A model generated the notes under the pieces. It searched no databases. It was not told the origin of the DNA and saw only the letters and a list, made by a program, of their open reading frames with translations. Positions 1 to 9,993 of a stretch of DNA of 64,000 bases are shown here, in pieces. The translations under genes were made by a program, and so were the position numbers. Source of the DNA: Catenovulum sediminis (GTDB lineage Bacteria > Pseudomonadota > Gammaproteobacteria > Enterobacterales > Alteromonadaceae); the NCBI RefSeq assembly GCF_007289895.1, contig NZ_CP041660.1, positions 310,001 through 374,000 of the forward strand, given 5' to 3'. Position 1 is the first letter of the stretch. The number at the start of each line of letters is the position of its first letter.

Positions 1-708
1 AACCAAAATCGCAGCGTGTATTTTAAGTACGCCATTAGGTTGCGTTTCATATTTTTCAATTTCCACCGCAGTGTCATAAGGCAATTCGTCGCCAGTGTTA
101 CGCATAACTTTTTCACGAATCAGCTCACTGATCATAAATCGAGACGAGCGGTCAGTGAAGTAGTCTTCAGGAAAGTAAAATTCACAAGGCTCTAAACTCG
201 CTTTGACAAATTTTTCGACCGTATCAACATGATCACCTTTAGTCGCAGAAATAGGAATAATATCCTTAAAATCATGCTGCGCTGACAAAAATTGCAAGTG
301 CGGTAATAAACTCTCTTTATCTTTTACATTGTCCACTTTATTAATTAACAGCACGCACGGTACACCAGCTTGTTTGATGCGTTTAAGCACCATTTCATCA
401 TCTTTTTCCCAATGCGTACCTTCAACTAGAAACAATACTAAAGAAACGTCACCTAGAGAGCTGTGCGCGGCACGGTTCATTAAGCGATTGATTGCGCGCT
501 TCTCATCAGAATGAAGTCCTGGGGTATCAATATAAACAGTTTGATATTTACCTTCTGTATGGATACCCAATACCCTGTGACGTGTGGTTTGTGGTTTGCG
601 CGAAGTTATACTCACTTTTTGACCGACAATACGGTTAATCAGTGTCGATTTTCCGACATTCGGTCGGCCTACTATTGCGACAAACCCGCAATATGTATCT
701 GGATTCAT
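1..708 (-). CDS. era: GTPase Era, C-terminus cut off by window edge
   Basis: Era is an essential GTPase that binds 16S rRNA and helps mature the 30S ribosomal subunit. The reading frame starts at an ATG read from 708 and runs off the window with 236 codons visible; the usual length is about 300. Motifs seen are the P-loop GRPNVGKS near residue 15, DTPGLH (G3) and NKVD (G4). The beginning of the C-terminal KH RNA-binding domain should lie at the visible end. It follows rnc with only 8 bases between, the classical rnc-era pair that couples rRNA processing to ribosome assembly. It has no stop codon in the window, so it is partial rather than broken. Confidence 0.96.
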   Translation of the reverse strand, partial: MNPDTYCGFVAIVGRPNVGKSTLINRIVGQKVSITSRKPQTTRHRVLGIHTEGKYQTVYIDTPGLHSDEKRAINRLMNRAAHSSLGDVSLVLFLVEGTHWEKDDEMVLKRIKQAGVPCVLLINKVDNVKDKESLLPHLQFLSAQHDFKDIIPISATKGDHVDTVEKFVKASLEPCEFYFPEDYFTDRSSRFMISELIREKVMRNTGDELPYDTAVEIEKYETQPNGVLKIHAAILV

Positions 709-716
709 GAAAATAC

Positions 717-1385
717 CTAAGAGGTTAATTGATTTAGCATAGCTCGAGCAGCTTCCTGCTCCGCCTTACGACGACTAGAACCTTTTCCCAAGGTACTGGA
801 TTCATCGTCAATAATGCAACTGACGGTAAACGTCTGTTTATGATCTTTGCCCGTTATTTCTTCAACTTGATAAACTGGCAATTCTTGCTTGCGCCCTTGT
901 AGCCATTCTTGCAACTGTGTTTTTGCATCTTTTTGCGATTGGCCAGGTTTTAAAGTTTCTAAGCGGCTTCTGTACCAAGTTAATATTAAATCTTTTATGG
1001 TGTCCATATTAGAGTCTAGGTATACGGCACCGATTATTGCTTCCACCGCATCTTCCAATATAGAATTTCGACGATGGCCACCACTTTTTAACTCACCTGG
1101 ACCGAGCACTAAATAATCGCTTATTTTAAAATTTTGCGCCAACTCAACTAAGGTTTCACCGCGCACTAATGTCGAACGCATGCGGCTTAAATCACCCTCT
1201 TTGCATTTTGGGAATTGTGCATACAACTTCTCGGCGATGACAAAACTCAAAACCGAGTCCCCTAAAAATTCAAGGCGCTCATTATGTACACTTTTAGCAC
1301 TTCTGTGAGTTAACGCTTGTTCAAGTAAATTAATATCATTAAACGTATAGCCTAGCGTTTTGCTTAAACGCTCCAAATTATTCAT
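717..1385 (-). CDS. rnc: ribonuclease III
   Basis: RNase III cleaves double-stranded RNA, including the rRNA precursor. The product is 222 aa. The family signature with [11 protein letters not shown] supplies the catalytic acidic residues in the N-terminal endonuclease domain, and a double-stranded RNA-binding domain occupies the last 70 or so residues. An in-frame start 108 bases further upstream exists, but it would lie deep inside lepB; the ATG at 1385 begins exactly where RNase III homology begins (MNNLERL) and overlaps the lepB stop by 8 bases, indicating translational coupling. It sits in the order lepA-lepB-rnc-era. Confidence 0.96.
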   Translation of the reverse strand: MNNLERLSKTLGYTFNDINLLEQALTHRSAKSVHNERLEFLGDSVLSFVIAEKLYAQFPKCKEGDLSRMRSTLVRGETLVELAQNFKISDYLVLGPGELKSGGHRRNSILEDAVEAIIGAVYLDSNMDTIKDLILTWYRSRLETLKPGQSQKDAKTQLQEWLQGRKQELPVYQVEEITGKDHKQTFTVSCIIDDESSTLGKGSSRRKAEQEAARAMLNQLTS

Positions 1386-2331
1386 CTTTAGGCTCAACTT
1401 CACTGCCACCTTCAATTTTACCAATTCGATCAAATCTAACTTTGGTTGGAACCCAAGTTGGTAACCAATCGTCTTCGTCTCTGCCAAATTCAAAGCTCAT
1501 CCAAACAAAAACGGCTTCACCCACTAAATTTTCTTCTGGTACAAATCCCCAATAACGACTGTCTTGTGAGTTGTCTCTATTATCACCCAATACAAAGTAA
1601 TGCCCAGCTGGCACAATCCATTCATCACGATTGTAGGTAGAACTTTGTTTAAAGTACTGAGCTGTCATATCTGGAATACGGAAGTTTAACAAGACATCAT
1701 GTTTGACGCCGCCCAAATCTTCAACATAACGATCTAATGAATATGGACCGTGCTGGAACTCGCCACGTTTGATCAGTTGTTTTTCCATTTCCTGATACTT
1801 TTCTTCACAAGCGGCTTCACCTTGACATGCCGGCATTACATATAAGTATTTCCGGCGATATATGATACGGTCACCCGGCAAACCAACCACCCGCTTGATG
1901 TAATCTAATTGTGGGTTGTCAGGAAATTTAAAGACCGCAATATCGCCGCGTTCTGGCTTATTCGTTTCCATCAAGATTTCATTGGCAATTGGATTGCGAA
2001 TCCCATAACTAAACTTTTCAACTAATATAAAGTCGCCTACCAATAAGGTTGGCATCATTGACCCAGAGGGAATTTGAAACGGTTCATACAAAAAAGAACG
2101 TAGTACAAATACAAATGCGATAACTGGAAATACCGATTCAGAAAACTCAGCGACCGGATGTTGAGGAGCAATTCTGTGTTTAACTTCATCCTCTAAGTCC
2201 AGTTGTGTTGCAGCACCTGCTGCGGCTAACTTTTGTTTACGTTTTGGCGCCCATAAAATCAGATCTAACAACCAGATCAAGCCAGTAGTGACGGTTAATA
2301 TAAACAAAAGTAACGAAAAATAATTGGCCAT
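1378..2331 (-). CDS. lepB: signal peptidase I
   Basis: LepB removes signal peptides from exported proteins in the inner membrane. The product is 317 aa, close to other gammaproteobacterial LepB proteins. An N-terminal transmembrane anchor (about residues 4-24) is followed by a cytoplasmic stretch and a second hydrophobic segment (about 67-83). The catalytic serine is in [10 protein letters not shown] and the catalytic lysine in [12 protein letters not shown]; the later [14 protein letters not shown] box is also intact. The gene lies 35 bases downstream of lepA and overlaps rnc, so the four genes probably form one operon. Confidence 0.96.
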   Translation of the reverse strand: MANYFSLLLFILTVTTGLIWLLDLILWAPKRKQKLAAAGAATQLDLEDEVKHRIAPQHPVAEFSESVFPVIAFVFVLRSFLYEPFQIPSGSMMPTLLVGDFILVEKFSYGIRNPIANEILMETNKPERGDIAVFKFPDNPQLDYIKRVVGLPGDRIIYRRKYLYVMPACQGEAACEEKYQEMEKQLIKRGEFQHGPYSLDRYVEDLGGVKHDVLLNFRIPDMTAQYFKQSSTYNRDEWIVPAGHYFVLGDNRDNSQDSRYWGFVPEENLVGEAVFVWMSFEFGRDEDDWLPTWVPTKVRFDRIGKIEGGSEVEPKDE

Positions 2332-2366
2332 AAAATTTCCTGAATCGATTTTAAATAGTTCCGAGT

Positions 2367-4166
2367 TTACTTACCTAATTTAAGTACAGCTAAAAAGGCA
2401 TCTTGTGGCACTTCTACGTTACCGAGCTGTTTCATGCGCTTTTTACCTTCTTTTTGCTTTTGTAGTAATTTTTTCTTACGCGAAACGTCACCACCATAAC
2501 ATTTAGCAATAACGTTTTTACGCAATTGTTTAACCGTTGTACGCGCAATAACATGACTACCAATAACCGCCTGAATAGCAATATCAAACATTTGTCTTGG
2601 TATCAGCTCTTTCAGTTTATCGGCCATTTCTCGGCCGCGGTACTGTGAATTATCTCTGTGCGTAATCAAGGCCAACGCATCAACTCTGTCACCATTAATT
2701 AGAATATCAACCCGAACCATATCTGATTCTTGGAATTCTTTAAAATTGTAATCTAATGATGCATAGCCTCGACTGGTTGATTTTAAGCGATCAAAAAAGT
2801 CGAGTACCACTTCGGCCATTGGGATGTCATATACAACACTAACTTGATTACCGTGATAGCTCATATTGCGTTGCACACCTCGTTTCTCAACACATAGAGT
2901 AATCACACTGCCTAAATGTTCCTGAGGTACTAAAATATTACATTCTGCGACAGGTTCATGAATAGATTCAATATTATTGATTGGTGGCAATAAAGATGGA
3001 TTATCAACCATCACTTCCGAGCCGTCTTTAAGCTCTACCTTATACACTACTGTGGGTGCTGACGTTATTAAATCCAGATCGTATTCACGCTCTAAACGTT
3101 CCTGAATAATCTCCATGTGCAGCATACCCAAAAAGCCACAACGGAAACCAAAACCTAATGCTGTAGAGCTTTCTGGTTCATAAAACAACGACGCATCATT
3201 TAAGCTAAGTTTACCTAATGCATCACGCAAATCTTCAAAATCATCACTCGATACGGGAAAAATACCCGCATAAACTTGAGGTTTTACTTTTTTAAACCCA
3301 GGTAGTGGTGTTTTTGCCGGATTTTTTGTCATGGTAATGGTATCGCCTACCGGCGCACCTAAAATATCTTTAATACCCGCAATGATGTAACCGACTTCAC
3401 CGGCTTTTAATACACCTGTTTTGGTCTGGTGTGGTGTGAATATGCCCACTTCGTCAATCACATGATCGTGCTGAGTAGACATCACTTTCATTTTTTCACC
3501 GGTGCGGATTTCACCATGTTTAACACGCACGAGCGAGACGACACCTTGATAGTTGTCAAACCAAGAGTCAATGATCAATGCTTGTAATGGGGCATCGGGC
3601 TCACCTTCCGGCGGTGGAATTTGTTTAACGATAACCTCTAATACATCTTCAACGCCCAAACCCGTTTTGGCTGAACATCTAACCGCATCCAACGCATCAA
3701 TACCAACAATATCTTCTATTTCTTCAGCGACTCTATCAGGCTCAGCGGCAGGTAAATCAATTTTATTCAGGATAGGTACGACTTCCAAATCCATTTCGAT
3801 GGCAGTATAGCAATTCGCTAAAGTCTGAGCTTCAACCCCTTGCCCGGCATCAACAACTAATAATGCCCCTTCACATGCTGCCAGTGAACGTGAAACTTCG
3901 TAAGAAAAATCAACGTGACCTGGAGTATCGATAAAGTTTAACTGGTAAGTTTCACCATCTTTAGCTGTATAATTTAATGTCACACTTTGTGCTTTTATAG
4001 TGATACCGCGCTCACGTTCTAAGTCCATAGAATCAAGCACTTGTGATGCCATTTCACGATCAGTCAAACCACCGCACATTTGAATCAAGCGGTCTGATAG
4101 AGTGGATTTGCCGTGGTCGATGTGCGCGATAATGGAGAAGTTGCGGATATTGTTGAATTTACTCAA
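2367..4166 (-). CDS. lepA: elongation factor 4 (LepA)
   Basis: LepA is a ribosome-associated GTPase related to EF-G, implicated in translation under stress and in ribosome biogenesis. The product is 599 aa, the normal length. The GTP-binding motifs [17 protein letters not shown] and NKIDLP are all present, and the C-terminal basic LepA-specific domain ends in the expected place. It is the first gene of the minus-strand lepA-lepB-rnc-era group. The 289 bases upstream (4167-4455) separate it from a divergent gene and must hold its promoter, but no clear -35/-10 pair stands out. Confidence 0.96.
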   Translation of the reverse strand: MSKFNNIRNFSIIAHIDHGKSTLSDRLIQMCGGLTDREMASQVLDSMDLERERGITIKAQSVTLNYTAKDGETYQLNFIDTPGHVDFSYEVSRSLAACEGALLVVDAGQGVEAQTLANCYTAIEMDLEVVPILNKIDLPAAEPDRVAEEIEDIVGIDALDAVRCSAKTGLGVEDVLEVIVKQIPPPEGEPDAPLQALIIDSWFDNYQGVVSLVRVKHGEIRTGEKMKVMSTQHDHVIDEVGIFTPHQTKTGVLKAGEVGYIIAGIKDILGAPVGDTITMTKNPAKTPLPGFKKVKPQVYAGIFPVSSDDFEDLRDALGKLSLNDASLFYEPESSTALGFGFRCGFLGMLHMEIIQERLEREYDLDLITSAPTVVYKVELKDGSEVMVDNPSLLPPINNIESIHEPVAECNILVPQEHLGSVITLCVEKRGVQRNMSYHGNQVSVVYDIPMAEVVLDFFDRLKSTSRGYASLDYNFKEFQESDMVRVDILINGDRVDALALITHRDNSQYRGREMADKLKELIPRQMFDIAIQAVIGSHVIARTTVKQLRKNVIAKCYGGDVSRKKKLLQKQKEGKKRMKQLGNVEVPQDAFLAVLKLGK

Positions 4167-4455
4167 TTTTTAGCCTCTTGAAAAAGAAGGTCGAGGTTGC
4201 GATCAACTATTCGATCTGCACACTTAAAATTTCTCCTACCTTCTTTATTTTCTGAATTCGTTTTTAACTAAGTTAATCGCGACATTATACACTGAATACT
4301 AAAGCTATAAAGTTTTGTTTGTATGTTACGTTTTTGAGAACATTGGATTAAAGCTAAGACCAACATCCCTTAATTTATGTTAAACTCTTTCCGCTTGCAT
4401 TAAATGATCACACGACTTCGTTTTTACCAACCCAATATTAAAAATTTACAGGCCC

Positions 4456-4968
4456 ATGATAGAAATAAACACAGCACAGTTAATCGGTTTTCTCAGTTTA
4501 TTTTTGGGCATTTGTACTTTTTTACAAAAAGACGACTTAAAACTAAAAATTTGTATGGTGTTCCTGTTTGCCAGTCAAACTTTACATTTTGTTTTAATGG
4601 GTTCTGCAACCGCTGCTGCCAGCAACACATTGAGTTTAATTAGAACAATCGTATGTGTGAGGTTTAGTAACAAATGGGCTGCCAGTGGGTTTATTAGTTT
4701 AAACTTACTCTGGGGCATTTATTTGTACCAGTCGCCCATCAGTTTTTTACCTATTATGGGTGGCTGTGCAGGCACATATGCGGTCTTCTTTTTAGAAGGT
4801 ATTAAAATGAGATTGGTCTTTATCTTAGGTGCGACTTTTTGGATAATACATAATAGTGTAATTGGTTCGTTAGGGGGTACCGCCCTTGAAGCTTTGGTTA
4901 TAATCGCCAATGTGTTCACAATTTTTAGGATCTACAGTGCCAAAAAGAAGCGTTTGGCCAACGCTTAA
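4456..4968 (+). CDS. YgjV-family inner membrane protein
   Basis: This 170-aa protein is almost entirely hydrophobic, with about five membrane segments. It matches the family of Escherichia coli YgjV by length and by spaced motifs such as the LIRTIVCVRF stretch after the second segment and the HNSVIGSLGGTALE stretch near the end. The function of the family is unknown. An overlapping plus-strand frame starting at 4404 is a shadow. The gene converges with the nickel transporter-like gene, the two stop regions overlapping by 4 bases. Confidence 0.8.
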   Translation: MIEINTAQLIGFLSLFLGICTFLQKDDLKLKICMVFLFASQTLHFVLMGSATAAASNTLSLIRTIVCVRFSNKWAASGFISLNLLWGIYLYQSPISFLPIMGGCAGTYAVFFLEGIKMRLVFILGATFWIIHNSVIGSLGGTALEALVIIANVFTIFRIYSAKKKRLANA

Positions 4969-5585
4969 GCGATTAGCCAATAACCGCCTAAGCCAATTGA
5001 TGAGCACCCCATCAATTGGGTAAACAATGAAGATAATCGCGTATGCGGTTGCAAGATACGCGTTTGTATTAAACCCAAACCCAGGCCAAATAAAAACATC
5101 CCAACTAAACAACCAATTGAAAACAGTGCAATATGCAACATAAAATCAGTTTGCTGCATGTTAGGCAACAGTGCTAATAAGGGCGCACTGCCGGCAACAC
5201 CATGCAACATACCTATAAATAGCGGCATGTGATCATGCTTAAAGAAACGTTTCGACAATTTATCAAACCAAGCCCGGTTATAAGCTGCAAGTAATCGTAC
5301 CCCTAAATAAATCAACAACACGCCAACTGCCATTTCAAAAGCATGTACTAACCATTGTGGCAATTGGAATCCAATCAATAGTAAAATACAGGCCAAAAAC
5401 GACAGTACACCACCGTGGCCAATCCCCCATCTTGTGGCATATAGTAGCACCAACTTAATGCGCGATGTTTTATTAACATAAGTAGACATCGCCATAACAT
5501 GATCTGCATCAAAGGCGTGTAACAGCCCAACCACTAAACCTAAAAATATTACACTGCTATTTTGTAAATCCACGATAAGTTCCAA
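4965..5585 (-). CDS. putative nickel transporter of the NiCoT/UreH-like type
   Basis: The 206-aa product has about six membrane segments. The first contains HAFDADHVMAMS, which fits the H-x4-D-H metal-selectivity signature of nickel/cobalt permeases; a second His-rich site (HGVAGSAP after KHDHMP) is also typical. The start appears to be TTG, 3 bases after the larB stop; the next ATG would delete the signature helix. Its position as last gene of the lar cluster strongly suggests that it supplies nickel for the nickel-pincer cofactor. Cobalt or another divalent ion cannot be excluded from sequence. Confidence 0.78.
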   Translation of the reverse strand: MELIVDLQNSSVIFLGLVVGLLHAFDADHVMAMSTYVNKTSRIKLVLLYATRWGIGHGGVLSFLACILLLIGFQLPQWLVHAFEMAVGVLLIYLGVRLLAAYNRAWFDKLSKRFFKHDHMPLFIGMLHGVAGSAPLLALLPNMQQTDFMLHIALFSIGCLVGMFLFGLGLGLIQTRILQPHTRLSSLFTQLMGCSSIGLGGYWLIA

Positions 5586-5588
5586 TAT

Positions 5589-6242
5589 CTACTCAAATTG
5601 ACGCAAAGTTTTAATCGCCGCAACGGCGGCACCAAACCCATTGTTAATATTCACCGTTAACACACCCGGTGCGCAGGAGGACAAAGCGCTAGTTAGCGCT
5701 GCCTGACCATTTTCAGAGACTCCGTAACCCACTGCACTGGGCACAGCAATCACAGGCGCACTGACCAGACCTGCCAATACACTGAATAAAGCACCTTCCA
5801 TACCCGCCACCGCGATAATTATTTTATACCTGCGAATTTCTTCAATTCGGTCCATCAAACGCCAAAGCCCAGCTACACCGACATCCGCAATTAAAGGTGC
5901 GGCAAGTCCATTAAATTCTAAAGTGCGCTGCGCTTCTCGAGCGACACTTAAATCGGAAGTACCCGCACATACAATACAAACGTGCTGCGGTTCCTGGGTT
6001 ATGTTCGGCGTATTAGCACAAGCGGTTTGTGACACTTGGTCATAACTCAATTGTTGTTGCAAACTTATCGGTAAACTTTGCCACTGCGCTTGCGTTAAGC
6101 GGGTCATCAACAAAGGTAAACTATGCGCTATATTATGCGTCACTATATCCGCTAAATCTTGGGCACTTTTGCCACTACAAAATACCGCTTCTGCCACGCC
6201 TGTTCTTTTTTGGCGCTCTGCATCCCAAACAAAATTAGCCAT
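5589..6242 (-). CDS. larB: LarB, pyridinium-3,5-biscarboxylic acid mononucleotide synthase
   Basis: LarB carboxylates and hydrolyses nicotinic acid adenine dinucleotide, the first step of nickel-pincer nucleotide synthesis. The 217-aa product belongs to the PurE-related LarB family: the core around [14 protein letters not shown], the GVAGLWRL and [16 protein letters not shown] stretches and the C-terminal [18 protein letters not shown] block are all recognisable. The conserved cysteine in the last block is present. It overlaps larE by 8 bases and precedes the transporter-like gene by 3 bases, so the cluster is one transcription unit. Confidence 0.93.
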   Translation of the reverse strand: MANFVWDAERQKRTGVAEAVFCSGKSAQDLADIVTHNIAHSLPLLMTRLTQAQWQSLPISLQQQLSYDQVSQTACANTPNITQEPQHVCIVCAGTSDLSVAREAQRTLEFNGLAAPLIADVGVAGLWRLMDRIEEIRRYKIIIAVAGMEGALFSVLAGLVSAPVIAVPSAVGYGVSENGQAALTSALSSCAPGVLTVNINNGFGAAVAAIKTLRQFE

Positions 6243-7113
6243 TAACCACCTCTTTGTAAATTACGTTTTTAGGCGGCTTACGATTTTGCGTATCTAACAA
6301 AAAAGCAGAACCACGCTGATATTTTCGTACACCGCAAAATAAGTAACTGTGTTGTGCGCAAAGTTCAGTTATCTTTAGTTTATAAGCGATTAATTGTTCA
6401 TCGCGGGGTAAACAATCAAACTCAATAACCACACCTTGATGAGTTATACGACAGCGAATATTTTTACCATCTGCAAACTGGTGACGGGTAAACTGTTCAG
6501 CTTTATCGATGAAATCTAAGTCTTTTTTGGTAATCTGGATACCTGTTTCAACACGACTGGCTAAACAAGGTTGTGCGGGTAAATCTTGTAACTCTGTGAG
6601 TTGGTAAAAGCGAGCTAGTTGATAAATTTCAGCTTTAGTAATTTGCACTTCAACGTAAGGATGGCAAACAGACTGTTCTTGTGCGGCCACTAAGCCGGGT
6701 CGGTAATCATTTAAATCATCCAGATTCGTACCTGAAAAAATCACACCTTGAGCACAACTCGCCACCCGATTATATAAATTACTCTTACAAAAATAACAGC
6801 GATTAGCTGGATTTTTAAGATAATTCGCGTCTTCAAACTCGCCGGCATTGACTAACTTAAGCGACCAATTTTCACGCTCTGCATAATTTAGAATTCGTTG
6901 TAGAGCTTGAGTTGGTACAGCCGGTGATTGTGCATGCACAACTGCGACATCGGCACGCGAAAATCGATGCGCAAGATAAGCTAGCAGCATACTGTCTATG
7001 CCTCCACTGACCGCGATTGCAACCATTGGGAACTGATCTATATATGCAATGAGATTATCTCTTTTCTGTAAGATCTCATTGCTTAATCGCTCGCTGTTTG
7101 CAGTATTTTTCAT
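6235..7113 (-). CDS. larE: LarE, ATP-dependent sulfur transferase for NPN cofactor
   Basis: LarE adenylates and thiolates the LarB product to give the dithio ligand that holds nickel. The product is 292 aa from the ATG at 7113; a longer frame up to 7224 would run into larC. The PP-loop SGGIDSMLL lies near residue 40. The catalytic cysteine motif PAQPCLASR is present, and a CYFCKSNLY motif supplies two further cysteines. A three-cysteine LarE is the type reported to carry an iron-sulfur cluster instead of destroying its own cysteine. That assignment here is inference from the motifs. Confidence 0.92.
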   Translation of the reverse strand: MKNTANSERLSNEILQKRDNLIAYIDQFPMVAIAVSGGIDSMLLAYLAHRFSRADVAVVHAQSPAVPTQALQRILNYAERENWSLKLVNAGEFEDANYLKNPANRCYFCKSNLYNRVASCAQGVIFSGTNLDDLNDYRPGLVAAQEQSVCHPYVEVQITKAEIYQLARFYQLTELQDLPAQPCLASRVETGIQITKKDLDFIDKAEQFTRHQFADGKNIRCRITHQGVVIEFDCLPRDEQLIAYKLKITELCAQHSYLFCGVRKYQRGSAFLLDTQNRKPPKNVIYKEVVNG

Positions 7114-7126
7114 GGTTTCACCCAGG

Positions 7127-8353
7127 TTAATTAGTTTCAGCTGTATATTTTGTCTTTCTTCTTTGCAGTAAGGTTGGAAGTTGCAATAGCTCATCGTGTT
7201 CAATTTTGATGGTTTTTGTACCATCAGGACGGCTCACTTCTTTCACTTGATGCTCATCAACCCTACTTAACAGACGTTTGAGTAACTGCCTAGATTCGAG
7301 CCGATAACGTAAGCCAATGGTTGATGTTTGATTAAAACACGCATTAACGACTTGCGTTAATTGATCTGGTTTTACCATAACTCGAAACGATTCAACGGGT
7401 CGATTTTTTTTACCTCGCGTGGCATAACTCAGTAAGTCAATCACACCTTCGGTCGCACGGATAATGTCCGCCGCTGTTGCCAACTCTTCCCCCGTCATAT
7501 CATCTACATCAAATTCTATCAGCATCACCTGATCACTTTGCTGTAACGGTTGTTTAGGCTGACTGAAGTGCAAAACTCTTAATATATTTGGCATGTTTGC
7601 CAGTTTTTTTGTCCCTAAACCATAACCAGTACCTTGCAATATCCCTTTTGCGCTAGTACATAAGCCTTCTGTATCATGTAAATAACGTAAAATTGCGGCT
7701 CCGGTTGGCGTAATACGCTCACCAGCTACACCGTCATCGACAAATTCAAACCCTTGCAGTATTTCTGCTGTGGCCGGCGCAGGTACAGGAATGAGTCCAT
7801 GCGCTGTATTAACTAATCCTTGCCCCAACGGCAATTTTGAAATGCTCCAACGTGTATCTTTTAAAGCATCTAAAATAACTGCAACAGCAACCACATCCAT
7901 TACAGAATCCCAATCAGCTAGCTCATGAAAATGTACTTCATCCAGCGACTTCGAATGAATTTTGGCTTCAGCTTTACCAATAATCGTTAGAATATCAATC
8001 GCAACTTGACATACTGATGCATCCAGACCACTTTGTTGCAAATGCTGGCAGATATATCGATATGTTGTATGATGAGTATGTTGATGGTCGCCATCTGAAT
8101 GATGTGTGTGATGTCCATGGTGATTATGTTGTATACCATCACGTTCAATTTCATGTAACTTAAAGTGCAAACCACTGATACCTGAGTTTATGCCTTCTGT
8201 AAGCTCGGCATGTCCAACGTTATGCGGTACAACGGTTGCTACCGCTTCAAGCACCTTTGGTTTTAATGAGCTAAAACAATCCAGCATTCCGGCAACAAAC
8301 ATATCACCGGCAATTCCACCCACAATATCTAACTGAATATGCATTTGACACAT
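7127..8353 (-). CDS. larC: LarC, nickel insertase (single uninterrupted frame)
   Basis: LarC is the CTP-dependent cyclometallase that inserts nickel into the pincer nucleotide. The 408-aa product starts DIVGGIAGDMFVAGM as expected. A histidine cluster near residues 75-95 (HNHHGHHTHH and HQHTHH) is a likely nickel store. The C-terminal LarC2-like half is in the same frame, so no ribosomal frameshift is needed, unlike in Lactiplantibacillus plantarum. The ATG at 8353 is preceded by AAGG at good distance; an ATG 9 bases in is an alternative. It is the first gene of larC-larE-larB-transporter. Confidence 0.92.
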   Translation of the reverse strand: MCQMHIQLDIVGGIAGDMFVAGMLDCFSSLKPKVLEAVATVVPHNVGHAELTEGINSGISGLHFKLHEIERDGIQHNHHGHHTHHSDGDHQHTHHTTYRYICQHLQQSGLDASVCQVAIDILTIIGKAEAKIHSKSLDEVHFHELADWDSVMDVVAVAVILDALKDTRWSISKLPLGQGLVNTAHGLIPVPAPATAEILQGFEFVDDGVAGERITPTGAAILRYLHDTEGLCTSAKGILQGTGYGLGTKKLANMPNILRVLHFSQPKQPLQQSDQVMLIEFDVDDMTGEELATAADIIRATEGVIDLLSYATRGKKNRPVESFRVMVKPDQLTQVVNACFNQTSTIGLRYRLESRQLLKRLLSRVDEHQVKEVSRPDGTKTIKIEHDELLQLPTLLQRRKTKYTAETN

Positions 8354-8677
8354 TAAATAAACCTTATATTTGATGACTTTTTGAGGCTTTAAAATAGCGG
8401 TTTGGCACTACAAAGTTCAACTTCAGTATTATTACAATTACTTTTAAGCTCAAAAATGAATAAGCATTGGCTTAAATTTCTAAAAACGCTCGCAATAAGT
8501 GATTGAAGGAACATTAGAACAAGTTGAGCATACTCAAAAAAGGAAGCAAGGTCAAGCGGCCTTACCAATTTAAGTATATTCAAACAAAATATCCAAAAGC
8601 GCATAAAAATTCGCTATTAAGATAAATGAAGAGCGCTTCTTCACAAAAAGTATATCAGGTGGGCATAAACTTAAAAT
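8354..8677 (-). other. intergenic region upstream of larC
   Basis: These 324 bases separate the GntR regulator gene from larC, both on the minus strand. They should contain the promoter of the lar cluster. A 71-codon hydrophobic frame at 8389-8604 has no convincing start signal or family likeness and is not called. No clear terminator or inverted-repeat operator was seen. Confidence 0.5.
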
Positions 8678-9385
8678 TTAATCGTTAAAATGTTTAGCTG
8701 CGTTGTTTATCGCGCTATCAATATGGTTTTTCATTGCCAATCGTGCACGCTCACTATCACCATTTTTTAATGCTTGATAAATCTTACGGTGCTCTTCGAT
8801 AGAAGGTAAAATCCCTTCATTGCGAATGCGTTCAAAAAAAGCAGTACTAATATATTCTCTATTGCGTAAGTCCCATAACCACTTTACAGATTCATACATG
8901 GCTGTGTTTTGACTGGCTTTAGCAATAATTAGGTGGAATTTATTATCGGCTACTTCGCTGGCCTCTCCCTGCTCTTGTTGAGCCTGCATTTCTTCCAAAG
9001 TTTGTGCCAACTCATTTAATTGTTCTGTGGTTATTCTTTGCGCTGCCAATGCACAAATTTCAGACTCGAGTACATAACGCATTTCTAGAATTTCAAACGG
9101 CCCAATCCCATCATCAGCCAGTTTTGCATCTTTTACCCCTGCATTTTTAGCGACATAAATACCTGAACCGGTTCTAATTTCAATCAGGCCAGCAAGCTCT
9201 AGTGCAATCATAGCTTCACGAACTGTTGGGCGACTTACACCTAGCTTTTCCGCCAGCGAACGCTCTGCAGGAAACCTCTCACCCGGTTTAAATGTTTTGT
9301 TTTCAATCAACTCTCTTAGTTGATCAGCCACTTTGATGTACAACCTATCCGTTGTAATTACTTTAAATGTGTCTTTACTCACCAT
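8678..9385 (-). CDS. GntR-family transcriptional regulator, FadR (FCD) subfamily
   Basis: The 235-aa protein has an N-terminal winged helix-turn-helix (about residues 10-75; FPAERSLAEKLGVSRPTVREA is the GntR recognition pattern) and an all-helical FCD ligand domain (about 90-225) with D-x3-H and later H residues suited to binding a metal and a carboxylate. Regulators of this type often sense organic acids such as lactate, uronates or pyruvate. It stands alone, 324 bases upstream of larC and on the same strand; a link to the lar genes is possible but only inferred from position. Confidence 0.85.
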   Translation of the reverse strand: MVSKDTFKVITTDRLYIKVADQLRELIENKTFKPGERFPAERSLAEKLGVSRPTVREAMIALELAGLIEIRTGSGIYVAKNAGVKDAKLADDGIGPFEILEMRYVLESEICALAAQRITTEQLNELAQTLEEMQAQQEQGEASEVADNKFHLIIAKASQNTAMYESVKWLWDLRNREYISTAFFERIRNEGILPSIEEHRKIYQALKNGDSERARLAMKNHIDSAINNAAKHFND

Positions 9386-9524
9386 AACGAAATTTCTTTG
9401 TCCCGAATGTTATTCACTGCATATGACCTGAACTGAACAATCTATCTTACCATTTAACCTTTTTAGAAAACAACATTCGCTGTGTTGCATTCCATATACA
9501 CATCCAAAAAAATAGACGTGGCTG

Positions 9525-9980
9525 TTAATATTTACAGTTAAAGGTCTGAACATCCACTTCTTCGACGACCACCGCTGTTATCTGGTTAGAAGGCCGCTGG
9601 CTTTGAAAATACTTAACCAATTGAAAACTCGCCAGTGTTGCTAACAGACTAAATAACAATACAAGCAACTCGGCATCAAAAACCAGTGTAAATAACAACA
9701 TACTTAAGAGTAATGACAAAGTAGGGATGCCATACAGCACAAAAGAACCGAAAACTAGATTATTTTCGGCTACCGCAAGCGTCACAACCTGACCAGCTTC
9801 AACAGCATGAGAACAAGACACTAAAACTTTATTGGTACGAGTGGTCAGCAGTTTCGCCAACACCCCTGTTCCGCATTCACTATTGTGCTGACATTTACCG
9901 CAGGTGGTTTTTATTTGAGTTTCCACCCAAATGTGCTGCGAGTCAAAACGCTCTACTACTATTGCCTTTTCGTACATCAT
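9525..9980 (-). CDS. rseC: RseC, SoxR-reducing/sigma-E regulatory protein
   Basis: RseC is an inner membrane protein of the sigma-E operon, also part of the system that reduces SoxR. The product is 151 aa. An N-terminal cytoplasmic domain carries the cysteine cluster CGKCQHNSECG (residues 27-37), and two adjacent membrane helices follow at about 75-120. Two ATG codons in tandem open the frame; the first is used here. It is the last gene of rpoE-rseA-rseB-rseC, 13 bases after rseB. Confidence 0.9.
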   Translation of the reverse strand: MMYEKAIVVERFDSQHIWVETQIKTTCGKCQHNSECGTGVLAKLLTTRTNKVLVSCSHAVEAGQVVTLAVAENNLVFGSFVLYGIPTLSLLLSMLLFTLVFDAELLVLLFSLLATLASFQLVKYFQSQRPSNQITAVVVEEVDVQTFNCKY

Positions 9981-9993
9981 GACGGAGTTTCTG

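Noticed and set aside
1386-1493. N-terminal extension of RNase III
   Set aside because: Lies inside lepB and has no homology to RNase III; the start at 1385 fits the family.
3553-3810. Plus-strand frame inside lepA
   Set aside because: Shadow of a strongly conserved gene on the other strand.
8389-8604. 71-codon hydrophobic frame upstream of larC
   Set aside because: No ribosome-binding site, no family likeness, AT-rich intergenic DNA.
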